Positions 8,509 to 17,779 of a stretch of 32,171 nt of DNA are shown piece after piece. The DNA is from Micromonospora deserti (GTDB lineage: Bacteria; Actinomycetota; Actinomycetes; Mycobacteriales; Micromonosporaceae), in NCBI RefSeq assembly GCF_003236335.1, contig NZ_POUB01000043.1:1-32171 (forward strand), read 5' to 3'. The position numbers were made by a program, and so were the translations under genes. Numbering within the stretch: the stretch's first letter is position 1; the number at the start of each line of letters is the position of its first letter. A model generated the notes under the pieces. It was not told the DNA's origin and did not search any database. It saw nothing but the letters and a program-made list of their open reading frames with translations.

Positions 8509-9566
8509 GTGTCGGGGACGAGCCGCTGCTGCGGGTGCGCGGGCTGGGGAAGCACTTCCCGGTGCGCAGCGGCCCGCGCGGCAGGGGTCTGGTCCGGGCG
8601 GTGGACGGGCTGGACTTCGACGTGCGCGCGGGCGAGACGCTCGGCCTGGTGGGGGAGTCCGGCTGCGGCAAGACCACCACCGGCCGGATGCTGGTCCGGC
8701 TGCTGGAGCCGACCGCGGGCAGCATCGAGTTCGCGGGCCGGGACATCACCCACGCCGGCCGGCGGGAGCTGCGCCCGCTGCGGCAGGACCTCCAGATCAT
8801 CTTCCAGGACCCGTACGCCTCGCTGAACCCGCGGCACACCGTGGGCCGGATCATCGCGATGCCGTTGCTGGTCAACGGGATCGACCCGCCCGGCGGGGTC
8901 AAGGCCCGGGTGCGGGAGCTGCTGGAGCTGGTCGGGCTCAACCCGGAGCACTACAACCGGTACCCGCACGAGTTCTCCGGCGGCCAGCGCCAGCGCATCG
9001 GCATCGCCCGGGCCCTGGCGCTGCGGCCGAAGCTGATCGTCGCCGACGAGCCGGTCTCCGCCCTGGACGTCTCGATCCAGGCGCAGGTGGTCAACCTGCT
9101 GCGCGACCTGCAACGCGACCTCGGCCTGGCGTTCGTCTTCATCGCCCACGACCTGGCCGTGGTCCGGCACTTCTGCCAGCGCGTCGCGGTGATGTACCTG
9201 GGCCGGATCGTCGAGATCGGCGACCGGGACGACATCTACGAGCGCCCGCAGCACCCGTACACCCGGGCGTTGCTCTCGGCGGTCCCGGACGTCACCACGC
9301 TCGGCCCGGCCGGCCGGATCCGGCTCGCCGGTGACGTGCCCACCCCGCTCAACCCGCCTTCGGGTTGCCGGTTCCGCACCCGCTGCTGGAAGGCGCGGGA
9401 CATCTGCGCGGCCGAGGAGCCGCCGCTGGTGCCCCGCGACGGTGGCAACCAGGCCACCGCGTGCCACTTCCCGGAGTCCGGCCCGGCTGGCGCGGGGAGC
9501 GGCCCGGCCGGCGCGGCCCCCGCGGCGGCGGGCACGGGCGCGAGCGTCGAGGAGGTGTCGAGGTGA
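8505..9566 (+). CDS. Peptide/oligopeptide ABC transporter ATPase (OppF/DppF type)
   Basis: This is the second ATPase of the importer, with 353 residues. It starts with GTG at 8505, inside GTGA shared with the upstream stop, so the two ATPases are translationally coupled. It shows Walker [10 protein letters not shown]-loop IFQDPY, signature FSGGQRQR, Walker [13 protein letters not shown] and the switch AHD. The C-terminal extension has [11 protein letters not shown] followed by a complete four-cysteine pattern ([15 protein letters not shown]). In this family that pattern can bind a 4Fe-4S cluster, so OppF is complete where OppD is not. The end is an Ala/Gly-rich tail of about 30 residues. The substrate cannot be read from the sequence. 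Confidence 0.93.
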   Translation: MSVGDEPLLRVRGLGKHFPVRSGPRGRGLVRAVDGLDFDVRAGETLGLVGESGCGKTTTGRMLVRLLEPTAGSIEFAGRDITHAGRRELRPLRQDLQIIFQDPYASLNPRHTVGRIIAMPLLVNGIDPPGGVKARVRELLELVGLNPEHYNRYPHEFSGGQRQRIGIARALALRPKLIVADEPVSALDVSIQAQVVNLLRDLQRDLGLAFVFIAHDLAVVRHFCQRVAVMYLGRIVEIGDRDDIYERPQHPYTRALLSAVPDVTTLGPAGRIRLAGDVPTPLNPPSGCRFRTRCWKARDICAAEEPPLVPRDGGNQATACHFPESGPAGAGSGPAGAAPAAAGTGASVEEVSR

Positions 9567-10573
9567 GTATGTCCCCGGTGGAGGGCGTGGCGCTGGCCGA
9601 GGTCGAGTCGGGCGGCGACGCCGACGCGCCGAAGGAGGAGAAGGGCTTCGTCGGCCGCTCGCCCGGCCAGCTCGCCTGGCTCCGGCTGCGCGGGGACCGG
9701 ACGGCGATGGTCAGCGGGGCCTTGCTGGTCTTCTTCGTCCTGGTGGCGCTCTCCGCGCCGCTGATCGAGCTGCTCTACGGGATCGGCCCGAGCGACCAGT
9801 TCCAGCACAAGCTGGACCGCTTCGGCATGCCCCTCGGCTACGCCGGCGGGGTGTCAGGCGACCACTTCTTCGGGCTGGAACCCGGACTGGGCCGGGACAT
9901 CTTCATCCGGCTCGTCTACGGTCTGCGTACCTCGCTGCTCATCGCCTTTGCGGCGGCGGTGATCACGGCGGTGCTCGGCATCGCGCTGGGCGCGCTTGCC
10001 GGTTACCTTGGCGGCTGGCTCGACGCGGTGATCAACTGGGTCACCGACCTGGTGCTGGCCATGCCGTTCCTGATCATCGCGCTGGCCCTGACCCCGACCC
10101 TGACGCTGCGCTTCTACGGCGAGCGGGACGCGGTCTCCCCGGCCTTCGGGGTCGGGGTGCTGATCGCCGTCTTCGCGATCTTCGGCTGGACCAGCACCGC
10201 TCGGCTGGTCCGGGGCCAGGTGATCGCGCTGCGCGAGCGGGAGTTCGTGGAGGCGGCCAAGGCCAGCGGTGCCGGGCTGGGGCACATGCTCTTCCGGCAG
10301 CTGCTGCCGAACATCTGGGCGCCGATCCTGGTGTCGTTCTCGCTCGCGGTGCCGCAGTTCATCACCAGCGAGGCCGCGCTGTCGTTCATCGGCGTCGGCC
10401 TGACCGAGGAGACCCCGAGCTTCGGCCGGATGATCTACCAGAGCCTGGTCTACCTGCAGACCGATCCGGCGTTCGTGTTCTTTCCCGGCGTCGCGATCTT
10501 CGCGCTCGTGTTCGCGTTCAACCTCTTCGGGGACGCGCTGCGCGACGCGCTCGACCCGAAGTCGTCCCGGTAG
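9563..10573 (+). CDS. Peptide ABC transporter permease (OppC/DppC type)
   Basis: This inner-membrane permease has 336 residues. It begins with GTG at 9563 (GTGA overlap with the previous stop), with GGAGG seven bases upstream; an ATG two codons later is possible but too far from that site. The N-terminal 40 residues are acidic and cytoplasmic. A first membrane segment follows near residues 52-70, then a periplasmic-side loop and five further segments. The cytoplasmic EAA loop that contacts the ATPases is [14 protein letters not shown], in the second half. It is unusual only in that the C-type permease precedes the B-type one; both are needed for the heterodimeric channel. Confidence 0.92.
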   Translation: MSMSPVEGVALAEVESGGDADAPKEEKGFVGRSPGQLAWLRLRGDRTAMVSGALLVFFVLVALSAPLIELLYGIGPSDQFQHKLDRFGMPLGYAGGVSGDHFFGLEPGLGRDIFIRLVYGLRTSLLIAFAAAVITAVLGIALGALAGYLGGWLDAVINWVTDLVLAMPFLIIALALTPTLTLRFYGERDAVSPAFGVGVLIAVFAIFGWTSTARLVRGQVIALREREFVEAAKASGAGLGHMLFRQLLPNIWAPILVSFSLAVPQFITSEAALSFIGVGLTEETPSFGRMIYQSLVYLQTDPAFVFFPGVAIFALVFAFNLFGDALRDALDPKSSR

Positions 10574-10583
10574 GGGTGTGCTG

Positions 10584-11570
10584 ATGGCGCGATTCCTGAT
10601 CAAGCGGATCTTCTCCGCGGTGCTCACCCTGTTCGCGGTGAGCGTGCTGACCTTCCTGATGTTCTTCGCGCTGCCCCGCGACCCGGTCAGCGGCATGTGC
10701 CCGAAGAACTGCAACCCCGAGCGGCTGGAGCGGGTGCGCCAGGAGCTGGGCCTGCGCGATCCACTGGTCACCCAGTACGCCGGCTACATGAAGGGCATCT
10801 TCACCGGGCGCGACCTGGGCAGCGCCCAGGGCGGCCGGTGCGACGCGCCCTGCCTCGGCTGGTCGTACGTCAACAACGAGGCGGTGCTGGACACCATCGC
10901 CCGGGTGCTGCCGGTGACGCTGAGCATCGTGATCCCGGCGGCGATCCTCTGGCTGCTGCTCGGGGTCGGTCTGGGCATGGTCTCCGCGCTGCGCCGGGGC
11001 ACCTGGCTGGACCGGGCCGCGATCGGCTTCTCGCTGACCGGCGCCTCGCTCCAGCTCTACTTCGTCGGGGCGGTGCTGCTGCTGGTCTTCGTCTACAACC
11101 TGCGCTGGCTGCCGGTGCCCAGCTACACCTCGATCTTCGACAACCCGGTGAAGTGGGCAAGCGGCCTGGTGCTCGCCTGGGTCGCGCTGGCCTTCCTCTT
11201 CTCCGCGATCTACGCCCGGCTGTCCCGGGCGCAGATGCTGGAGACGCTCTCGGAGGACTTCGTCCGCACCGCGCGGGCCAAGGGACTGGCGAAACGCACC
11301 GTGTACGGGCGGCACGCGCTGCGGGCGGCGATCACCCCGGTGGTGACCATCGCCGGCCTGGACGTCGGCGCGGCGCTGGGCGGCACGGTGATCACCGAGA
11401 CCACCTTTGGCATCCAGGGGCTGGGGCGGACGGCCGTCGAGGCGGTCCGCGCCGGTGACCTGCCCACCATCATGGCCACCGTGCTGATCTCGGCGGTCTT
11501 CGTGGTGCTGGCGAACGTGCTGGTGGATCTCCTCTACGCCGCCATCGACCCGCGCGTCCGGCTGGGCTGA
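10584..11570 (+). CDS. Peptide ABC transporter permease (OppB/DppB type)
   Basis: This is the second channel subunit, with 328 residues. The ATG at 10584 is preferred over a GTG two codons earlier because AGGGG (10572-10576) is seven bases upstream. The protein opens with the typical MARFLIKRIFSAVLTLFAV membrane segment and has six segments in all. Its EAA loop reads SEDFVRTARAKGLAK. The large external loop after the first segment has two close cysteine pairs, CPKNC and CDAPC, which I do not associate with ordinary DppB proteins and which could form disulfides. It follows the OppC gene by ten bases and ends 184 bp before the binding-protein gene, which has its own predicted promoter. Confidence 0.92.
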   Translation: MARFLIKRIFSAVLTLFAVSVLTFLMFFALPRDPVSGMCPKNCNPERLERVRQELGLRDPLVTQYAGYMKGIFTGRDLGSAQGGRCDAPCLGWSYVNNEAVLDTIARVLPVTLSIVIPAAILWLLLGVGLGMVSALRRGTWLDRAAIGFSLTGASLQLYFVGAVLLLVFVYNLRWLPVPSYTSIFDNPVKWASGLVLAWVALAFLFSAIYARLSRAQMLETLSEDFVRTARAKGLAKRTVYGRHALRAAITPVVTIAGLDVGAALGGTVITETTFGIQGLGRTAVEAVRAGDLPTIMATVLISAVFVVLANVLVDLLYAAIDPRVRLG

Positions 11571-11652
11571 CGGCCCGTTCCGGCGGGTGGGGCGCCGGGC
11601 GGGCCTGGCAACGACCGCCGGAGCCCAGCCGGTCGGCCGGCGGTGAAATTTA

Positions 11653-11686
11653 TCGACAACTGTTACACAACTTGTAGGTTTTCTTC
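11653..11686 (+). promoter_or_regulatory. Predicted promoter and shared motif before the binding-protein gene
   Basis: TCGACA (11653-11658, five of six to TTGACA) and TAGGTT (11675-11680, fits TAnnnT) are separated by 16 bases in a marked AT-rich patch (11643-11695). The -10 is part of TTGTAGGTTTTCTTC (11672-11686), the third copy of the motif found twice before the first ATPase gene. A separate promoter here would let the binding protein be made in excess of the permeases, as is common for ABC importers. Confidence 0.55.
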
Positions 11687-11754
11687 TTTACGATCCTCGG
11701 GACGTCGGCGGTCACCGCCCGGCGGACCGCACACATTGGTGGAGGAGGTACGAC

Positions 11755-13497
11755 ATGCGACCACGCGTGGCGGCCGCCGCAGGCGGCGCGATCGCACTGG
11801 TTGTGGCACTGGGTGCGTGCTCGAAGAACACTGGCGAGGGCACCACGGTGGACACGAACCGACAGCAGACCGGGGTCATCGCCACCGACCCGAAGGACTC
11901 CATGGGCCCGGCCGCCGAGGTGGCCGGCGCCCAGAAGGGCGGCACCTTCACCATCATCCGGGAGACCCCCATCTCCCACCTCGACCCGCAGCGGACGTAC
12001 TCGTTCGCCGGTCTGATGGCGTCGCCGCTCTTCTCCCGCTACCTGACCACCTGGAAGGACGACGGCAAGGGCGGCCTGGTCCTCGTCGGCGACCTGGCCG
12101 AGACGCCGGGCACCAACGTCAACAACGACTGCAAGGTCTGGGAATTCAAGATCAAGGACGGCGTGAAGTTCGAGGACGGCCGGCCGATCACCTCCAAGGA
12201 GATCGCGTACGGCATCGCCCGCTCCTTCGACCCGGACCTCACCGGCGGCCCCACCTACCTTCAGGAGTGGCTGGCCGACGACCCGCAGTACGACACCAGG
12301 TGGGACTTCAAGGCCAACAAGACCTCGCTCCCGCCGGGCCTGACCACCCCCGACCCGAAGACGCTCCGCTTCGAGTTCGCCAAGCCCCGCTGTGACCTGC
12401 CGTTCGCGGTCTCGCTGCCGACCACCGCACCGCTGCCGCCGGACAAGGACACCGGCGTCAACCTGGACAATGCGCCGTTCTCGTCCGGCCCGTACAAGAT
12501 CGTGAAGAACCAGGTCGGCGTGCAGCTGACCCTGGACCGCAACCCGCACTGGGACCCGAACACCGACCCGGTACGGCACCAGTACCCGGACCAGTTCGTC
12601 TGGAGCTTCGGCCCGACCGCCGACGCCGCCAACAACCGGGTGATCGCCGACAATGGCGCCGACCAGAGCGCCATCGCCTGGAACTACGTGCCGGCCTCGC
12701 TGGTCGCCAGGGTCGCGAACGACCCGGCGCTGAAGTCGCGGAGCATCCTGTCCCCGACGCCGAGCGCGAACCAGTTGGTCATCAACAACCAGCGGGTCAA
12801 GGACCTGAAGATCCGCCAGGCGCTCAACTATGCCATCGACCGGGAGGGCCTGATCAAGGCGCTCGGCGGGCAGACCGTCGCCTCGCCGCTGACCACGCTG
12901 ATGCCGCCGGCCACCATCGGCTACCAGGCGTACGACGCGTACCCGGCGGGCGCCAACGGCAACATCGACAAGGCCAAGGAACTGCTCGGCGGCCAGACCC
13001 CGGAGCTGGTCCTCGGCGTCGCCGACAACACCACCGAGCAGCAGATGGGAGCGCAGCTCAAGGGCAACCTGGAGCGGGCCGGCTTCAAGATCACGGTCCG
13101 GAACATCCCGGACGACGCGAAGCTCGACGAAATCAAGAAGAAGGACAACCCCTGGGACCTGTACGTCGGTAACTGGGCGGCGGACTGGCCGAGCGGCGCC
13201 TCGATCCTGCCGGTGCTCTACGACGGGCGCAGCATCAAGGCCGAGGGCAACAGCAACCAGTCCTACTTCAACGACCCGGCGATCAACGCCGAGTTCGACC
13301 GGATCCTGGCCCTGCCCCCCGCCGAGCAGGGGGCGGAGTGGGCCAAGCTCGACGAGCGGATCATGAAGGAGCACGCCCCGGTGGTGCCACTCTTCGTCGA
13401 CGTGGCCTACATGGTGCACGGCTCCAAGGCCGGTGGGGTCTTCATCTCCAGCGTCTTCGGCTACCCGGCCTTCGTGAACGCGTACGTCAAGCAGTAA
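11755..13497 (+). CDS. Peptide-type ABC transporter substrate-binding lipoprotein (SBP family 5)
   Basis: This extracellular solute-binding protein delivers the substrate to the permeases. It has 580 residues. The N-terminus is a short lipoprotein signal ending VALGAC, with C22 as the lipidated cysteine, followed by a Ser/Thr/Asn-rich linker. The mature part has family-5 landmarks such as HLDPQRTYSFAG near residue 80, WEFKIKDGVKFEDG near 130, IRQALNYAIDREGLIKAL near 355 and WAADWPSG near 475. The start ATG at 11755 has GGAGGAGG about six bases upstream. It is the last gene of the importer cluster but probably has its own promoter. Whether it binds di-, oligo- or modified peptides, or another solute, cannot be told. 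Confidence 0.93.
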   Translation: MRPRVAAAAGGAIALVVALGACSKNTGEGTTVDTNRQQTGVIATDPKDSMGPAAEVAGAQKGGTFTIIRETPISHLDPQRTYSFAGLMASPLFSRYLTTWKDDGKGGLVLVGDLAETPGTNVNNDCKVWEFKIKDGVKFEDGRPITSKEIAYGIARSFDPDLTGGPTYLQEWLADDPQYDTRWDFKANKTSLPPGLTTPDPKTLRFEFAKPRCDLPFAVSLPTTAPLPPDKDTGVNLDNAPFSSGPYKIVKNQVGVQLTLDRNPHWDPNTDPVRHQYPDQFVWSFGPTADAANNRVIADNGADQSAIAWNYVPASLVARVANDPALKSRSILSPTPSANQLVINNQRVKDLKIRQALNYAIDREGLIKALGGQTVASPLTTLMPPATIGYQAYDAYPAGANGNIDKAKELLGGQTPELVLGVADNTTEQQMGAQLKGNLERAGFKITVRNIPDDAKLDEIKKKDNPWDLYVGNWAADWPSGASILPVLYDGRSIKAEGNSNQSYFNDPAINAEFDRILALPPAEQGAEWAKLDERIMKEHAPVVPLFVDVAYMVHGSKAGGVFISSVFGYPAFVNAYVKQ

Positions 13498-13511
13498 CCG
13501 CACCACGGACG

Positions 13512-13545
13512 GGCCCCCGGTCGACAGCGCCGTCGGCCGGGGGCC
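13512..13545. terminator. Strong hairpin between convergent genes
   Basis: GGCCCCCGGTCGAC (13512-13525) pairs with GTCGGCCGGGGGCC (13532-13545) over 14 bp with one T-G wobble, closing a loop AGCGCC. It follows the binding-protein stop by 14 bases and precedes the convergent S9 peptidase stop, so it can end transcription from the importer side. No T-run follows. Confidence 0.6.
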
Positions 13546-13623
13546 GCCGTGTCTCCCGGCCGGGCGGGCCCGGCTCCCGCGCGGGCGGCGGGTAACCGGG
13601 CGGGCCGCCCCGCCTCCGGCCGC

Positions 13624-15765
13624 TCAGAGGTGGGTACGGAGGAAGTCGAGTTCCAGCGTGAGCAGGCGCTCGGCGGTGCCGCCGGCGGCCATGTGGGTCG
13701 CCCCGGTCAGCGGCAGCACGCTGTGTGGCCGGCCCGTGGCCAGCAGCGCCGCCGACAGGCGCAGGGTGTGCGCGGCCACCACGTTGTCGTCGGCCAGCCC
13801 GTGCACCAGCAGCAGCGGCCGGGCCGCCGCCCGGTCGTGCACCGGCTCGGCGGCCAGCTCCACCAGCGAGTGGTGCCCGTACACGTCAATCCCATCGTCC
13901 GGCAGGCCGAGGTAACGCTCCGCGTAGGCGGTGTCGTAGAGGGCCCAGTCCGTCACCGGCGCCCCGGCGATGCCGCACCGGAACAGCTCCGGGTGGCGCA
14001 GCACCGCCAGCCCGGCCAGCCAGCCCCCGAACGACCAGCCACGCACCGCCACCCGGCCCAGATCCAGGTCGGGGTGCTTGTCGGCGAGTGCGGTGAGCGC
14101 GTCCACCTGGTCGGCCAGGATCACGTCGGCGACCCGCCGGTGGATCGCCTTCTCGAAGGACGGGGCCACCCCGGGCGTACCGCGGTTGTCGACCACCACC
14201 ACGGCGAAGCCGGCGTCGGCCCACCACTGCCGCTCCAGCCAGGCCGCCCGGGCGGCGATGACCTCCTGGTGCCCCGGGCCGCCGTAGACGTCCAGCAGCA
14301 CCGGCAGCCGGCGGCCCGTGACGTAGTTGTCGGGATAGAGCACCGCCGTCGGCAGCCGCCGGTCGGTCACCCGCTCCAGCAGCGGCAGCGGCGAGTACGG
14401 CGGGTTGGCGGCGAACGAGCGCAGCGCCGCCACCTCGCGGTCACCGCGCCACACCCGCCACCGGGTGCCCGGGTGGTCCAGCGAGGCGCTGCCGACCGCC
14501 AGCACGTCGCCGCCGACCGCAGCGGTGTGCCAGCCCGGGTCGGTGGTGATCCGGCGGGCGTCGACACCACCGCCGATGGTGGTGCGCACCCGGAACAGGT
14601 GCCGCTCGCTCGGCTCGCCGTCGCTCGCCTCCACCAGCAGGTCGGCCGGGCCGGCGCCGCCGCACAGCCGGCCCACCACCCGCCGCACGTACAGCGACGG
14701 CGGAGTGAGCAGGGTCCCGTCGGCGAAGAGGCAGCGCGCGTCGTACCCGTCGTGGGCGAGTTCGCCGCCGACCAGCACCCGGCCGTCCGGCAGGTGCGCC
14801 GGGGTGCCGGGGATCGGCTCCACCCAGCGCGGGTCGGCCAGCTCCGCGTGCACCTGGGTCTCGCCGGTGCGCGGGTCGACCGCGAGCACCAGGCCGTGCT
14901 GCTGGGACCGGCGCAGCACGGTGATCAGCGGACCGCCCTCGGCCCAGTGCACCGCTGTCAGGTACGGGTAGGTCTCCCGGTCCCAGTGCACGTCGACCCA
15001 GCCGCCGTCGAGGTCGAGCAGGTGCAGGCTGACCTCGGCGTTCGGGCCTCCCGCCGCCGGGTACGCGACGGTGGTGGGCGGGCTCGCCGGGTCGGCCGGG
15101 TCGTGCAGGTGCCAGCGGTCGAGGCGGGACTCGTCCACCCGGGCGGCCAGCACCGAGCGGCCGTCCGGCGCCCACCAGTAGCCGCGGAACCGGCCGAACT
15201 CCTCGGCCGCGATGTGCTCGGCCAGCCCCCAGGTCACCCCCGAGTCCTCGCCGGCCAGCAGGATGTCGGTGCCGTCCGGCTCGATCACCCGCAGCTGCCC
15301 CCGGCGGACCCCCTCGGCGGCGTCGGTCACGTACGCCAGCCGCTGCCCGGTCGGGTCGGGCCGGGGATCGAGCACCGGGCCGACGGCGGTCACCTCGACC
15401 ACGTCACCGTGCACCAGGTCGGCCCGGAACAGCCGCCCGGCGAGCGGGAAGACGGCCACCCGGCCGGCGCTGTCCAGGGCGTACGAGCCGATGCCGGAGG
15501 CGCTCAGCCGCAACCGTTCGCGCAGCGCGCGCTCGCCCGGGCCGAGCACCTCGGTGTCGGCGTCCGCGCCCAGCAGCGCCGCCGGCTCGGCGACCAGCCG
15601 CTCCTCCCCGGTGGCCACATCCAGGAGCCAGAGCGCCTCGGCCGGGTCCTCCGGGCCGGCGGAGCGCAGGAAGACCACCCGGGAGCCGTCGCCGGCCACG
15701 GAGACCGCGCGCGGCGCTCCGCGGCTGAACCGGCGGGTACGGGCGGCCAGCTCGGGAAAGTCCAC
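13624..15765 (-). CDS. S9 family prolyl oligopeptidase, DPP-IV-like dipeptidyl peptidase
   Basis: This serine peptidase likely removes dipeptides from peptide N-termini. It has 713 residues with a GTG start at 15765. The N-terminal two thirds look like the DPP-IV beta-propeller, including E188-E189 in the segment AEEFGRFRGYWWAPDG; this Glu pair anchors the substrate amino end in DPP-IV. The C-terminal alpha/beta-hydrolase domain has nucleophile S578 in GWSFGGW, D659 in HGLADDNV and H691 in GATHM. No signal peptide is evident, so it probably acts in the cytoplasm. It is convergent with the peptide importer and could break down what the importer brings in; that link is inference. Confidence 0.88.
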   Translation of the reverse strand: MDFPELAARTRRFSRGAPRAVSVAGDGSRVVFLRSAGPEDPAEALWLLDVATGEERLVAEPAALLGADADTEVLGPGERALRERLRLSASGIGSYALDSAGRVAVFPLAGRLFRADLVHGDVVEVTAVGPVLDPRPDPTGQRLAYVTDAAEGVRRGQLRVIEPDGTDILLAGEDSGVTWGLAEHIAAEEFGRFRGYWWAPDGRSVLAARVDESRLDRWHLHDPADPASPPTTVAYPAAGGPNAEVSLHLLDLDGGWVDVHWDRETYPYLTAVHWAEGGPLITVLRRSQQHGLVLAVDPRTGETQVHAELADPRWVEPIPGTPAHLPDGRVLVGGELAHDGYDARCLFADGTLLTPPSLYVRRVVGRLCGGAGPADLLVEASDGEPSERHLFRVRTTIGGGVDARRITTDPGWHTAAVGGDVLAVGSASLDHPGTRWRVWRGDREVAALRSFAANPPYSPLPLLERVTDRRLPTAVLYPDNYVTGRRLPVLLDVYGGPGHQEVIAARAAWLERQWWADAGFAVVVVDNRGTPGVAPSFEKAIHRRVADVILADQVDALTALADKHPDLDLGRVAVRGWSFGGWLAGLAVLRHPELFRCGIAGAPVTDWALYDTAYAERYLGLPDDGIDVYGHHSLVELAAEPVHDRAAARPLLLVHGLADDNVVAAHTLRLSAALLATGRPHSVLPLTGATHMAAGGTAERLLTLELDFLRTHL

Positions 15766-15860
15766 AGGCCAGATCGTAGAGCGGCCCCGGAGGTGATGTG
15801 GCCGACCTGCGTGGACGCGTCGGGGGCGCCGGGGGAGAACCGCCGGTTAGAGTGACGGTC

Positions 15861-16778
15861 GTGACGACGCTGCCCGACCGCCGCCTGCTGCTGGTCCACG
15901 CGCATCCCGACGACGAGGCCATCGGCACCGGCTCGACGATGGCCCACTACGCGGCCGCCGGTGCCCACGTCACGCTGGTGACCTGCACCCTCGGTGAGGA
16001 GGGTGAGATCCACGTGCCGGAGCTGGCCCAGCTCGCCGCGGCCGAGGCCGACCAGCTCGGCGGCTACCGGATCGCCGAGCTGGCCGCCGCCTGTGCCGCG
16101 CTCGGCGTCACCGACCACCGCTTCCTCGGTGGCGCCGGCCGCTACCGCGACTCGGGGATGATGGGGCTGCCGACCAACGAGCACCCCCGGGCCTTCTGGC
16201 AGGCCGACCTCGACGAGGCCGCCAGGCACCTGGTGGAGATCATGCGGGAGGTACGCCCGCAGGTCATGATCACGTACGACGGCAACGGCTTCTACGGCCA
16301 CCCCGACCACATCCAGGCGCACCGGGTGGCGATGCGCGCCGTCGAGCTGGCCCGCCCGGAGGGCTTCGCCCCGACGAAGGTCTACTGGACGGCGATGCCG
16401 CAGAGCGTGCTGGAGGCCGGGCTGACCCACTTCGCCGGGTCGTCGGACAACCCCTTCGCCGGCATCGAAAAGGCGACCGAGCTGCCGTTCTGCACGCCGG
16501 ACGCGCAGATCGCGGCCCGGATCGACGCCACCGAGCAGCACGCCGCCAAGGAGGCGGCGATGCGGGCGCACGCCACCCAGATCCCGGCGACCTCCTGGCT
16601 CTACTCCATCGCCGGCAACTTCGGTGCCGAGTTCATGGGCGTTGAATACTTCACGCTCGCGGTGGGGGAGAAGGGCCCCGGCTCCGGCCCGTACGGCTGG
16701 GAGGACGACCTCTTCGCCGGGCTGCCCGCCGCCGACGACCCGGACCGGTCCCCGGTCGGGGTGGTTGGTCACCGGTGA
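15861..16778 (+). CDS. mshB: N-acetyl-GlcN-inositol deacetylase MshB (mycothiol synthesis)
   Basis: MshB removes the acetyl group from GlcNAc-inositol in the second committed step of mycothiol, the main actinobacterial thiol. The protein has 305 residues, like the 303 of the mycobacterial enzyme. The LmbE-fold zinc site is visible as HAHPDDE (H15, D18, with D17 as likely general base) and GHPDHIQAH (H147). I chose GTG at 15861, giving [22 protein letters not shown] at 15852 is also possible and no strong ribosome site decides. The stop overlaps the next start by four bases (GTGA). The gene is divergent from the S9 peptidase, 95 bp apart. Confidence 0.92.
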   Translation: MTTLPDRRLLLVHAHPDDEAIGTGSTMAHYAAAGAHVTLVTCTLGEEGEIHVPELAQLAAAEADQLGGYRIAELAAACAALGVTDHRFLGGAGRYRDSGMMGLPTNEHPRAFWQADLDEAARHLVEIMREVRPQVMITYDGNGFYGHPDHIQAHRVAMRAVELARPEGFAPTKVYWTAMPQSVLEAGLTHFAGSSDNPFAGIEKATELPFCTPDAQIAARIDATEQHAAKEAAMRAHATQIPATSWLYSIAGNFGAEFMGVEYFTLAVGEKGPGSGPYGWEDDLFAGLPAADDPDRSPVGVVGHR

Positions 16779-17233
16779 CCCTGCCCGCCGCTCCGATGTC
16801 GGTCGTCCCGGAGGAGAGCGTCCCGCCGCCGCCGGGGCCGGCCGGGCGGCTGCTGGATCTCGCCCTACGGGTGGCGGGCGGGCTGATCGCCGTCTTCGGC
16901 GGGGTGCTGAGCGCGGTGCTGGAGCTACTGCTCGCCACGGTCCGGGTCGGCGGCCAGCTGGTCGGCGTCTCGGTGCTCGTGGCGGTCGGCGCGAACGTCG
17001 CGCTGAGCTGGTTCGCCAACCGGACGGTGGAGCGCCGCTGGGCGGTGGCGCTGCCCGCGCTGCCCTGGTTCGTGCTGATGGCGGTCGCCGCGGTCCGGAC
17101 CGCCGAGGGGGACCTGCTGCTCGCCGGTGACAACTGGGTCGGCCTGGCGATGATCGTGACCGGGGCGATGACCTTCGCGGTGATGGGCTTCCGGCAGGTG
17201 CTGGCGGTGCCGGCCCCCCGGTTGGGGGACTGA
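16775..17233 (+). CDS. Small membrane protein coupled to mshB (Rv1171-like position)
   Basis: This 152-residue protein starts at GTG 16775, overlapping the mshB stop by four bases, so the two are co-translated. After a Pro-rich N-terminus of about 25 residues there are about four hydrophobic segments (roughly 28-52, 60-77, 88-105 and 120-140). There is no known catalytic motif. Mycobacteria also have a small membrane protein directly after mshB (Rv1171), so the pairing seems conserved, and a membrane role linked to mycothiol metabolism is possible but unproven. I cannot name a family. Confidence 0.8.
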   Translation: MTLPAAPMSVVPEESVPPPPGPAGRLLDLALRVAGGLIAVFGGVLSAVLELLLATVRVGGQLVGVSVLVAVGANVALSWFANRTVERRWAVALPALPWFVLMAVAAVRTAEGDLLLAGDNWVGLAMIVTGAMTFAVMGFRQVLAVPAPRLGD

Positions 17234-17259
17234 CGGCACACAGCTTCCAGTGGTAGATA
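17230..17259 (+). promoter_or_regulatory. Possible promoter of the 17312 membrane protein gene
   Basis: CTGACG (17230-17235, four of six to TTGACA) and TAGATA (17254-17259) are 18 bases apart. The -35 overlaps the stop of the preceding gene. An 8-bp inverted repeat, GCCCGCCG-CGT-CGGCGGGC (17273-17291), follows in the leader before the ribosome site and could be a weak attenuator or operator. Confidence 0.3.
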
Positions 17260-17311
17260 TTCCTGCCAGGAGGCCCGCCGCGTCGGCGGGCGGTACGGCG
17301 GGAGGCGTGCG

Positions 17312-17779
17312 ATGAACAAGCGGTGGCAGGCGATCGGAGTGCTCGCGGTCGCGCTGTTCGCGGTCAACGTGGTAGCCCGGCTGGTCATCCGGTTCGGCTT
17401 CGACGCGGACGACACCGCCGCCGCCGACCGGCTGTCGCTCGCCATGTTCCTGGTGATCGGGCTGATCCTGGCCGTGGTCGCCTTCGTCTGGGGCCGGCGC
17501 CGGCCGGCCGCCGCCTGGGGCGCCGACGTGGCCGCCGCGGTCGGCATCGCGTTGCTGCTGACCGTGCTGGTCGCGCCGCTGCTGGTCGGCAACAACCCGT
17601 TCGCGGGCGGAGCGGGCACCTTCTTCGCCCAGATCTGGCTCTACCTCGCCGCCACCGGCGCCGGGGTGCTGCTCGGCTACCTGCTGCTCACCGCGCTCGG
17701 CCTCGACCACCGCTCGCAGACCCTCAAGCGGTACGCGGAGCTCAAAACCGCCAAGCCCCGCAAGCCCGTCCGCCGCTGA
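17312..17779 (+). CDS. Membrane protein of unknown function, four segments
   Basis: This 155-residue protein starts at ATG 17312 with GGGAGG about six bases upstream. It has four hydrophobic segments (about 8-28, 42-60, 69-91 and 103-128) and a short basic C-terminal tail ending KPRKPVRR, which should be cytoplasmic. No motif suggests an activity. It lies 78 bp after the mshB-linked membrane protein and in the same direction, so it may be read through from mshB or from its own promoter. I do not recognise the family. Confidence 0.78.
   Translation: MNKRWQAIGVLAVALFAVNVVARLVIRFGFDADDTAAADRLSLAMFLVIGLILAVVAFVWGRRRPAAAWGADVAAAVGIALLLTVLVAPLLVGNNPFAGGAGTFFAQIWLYLAATGAGVLLGYLLLTALGLDHRSQTLKRYAELKTAKPRKPVRR

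Noticed and set aside
11650..13506. 618-codon minus-strand frame antisense to the binding protein
   Set aside because: It is a shadow of a recognisable SBP gene with lipobox and ribosome site.
13549..15855. 768-codon plus-strand frame antisense to the S9 peptidase
   Set aside because: It is a mirror of a clear peptidase gene in very GC-rich DNA, with biased composition and no motif.
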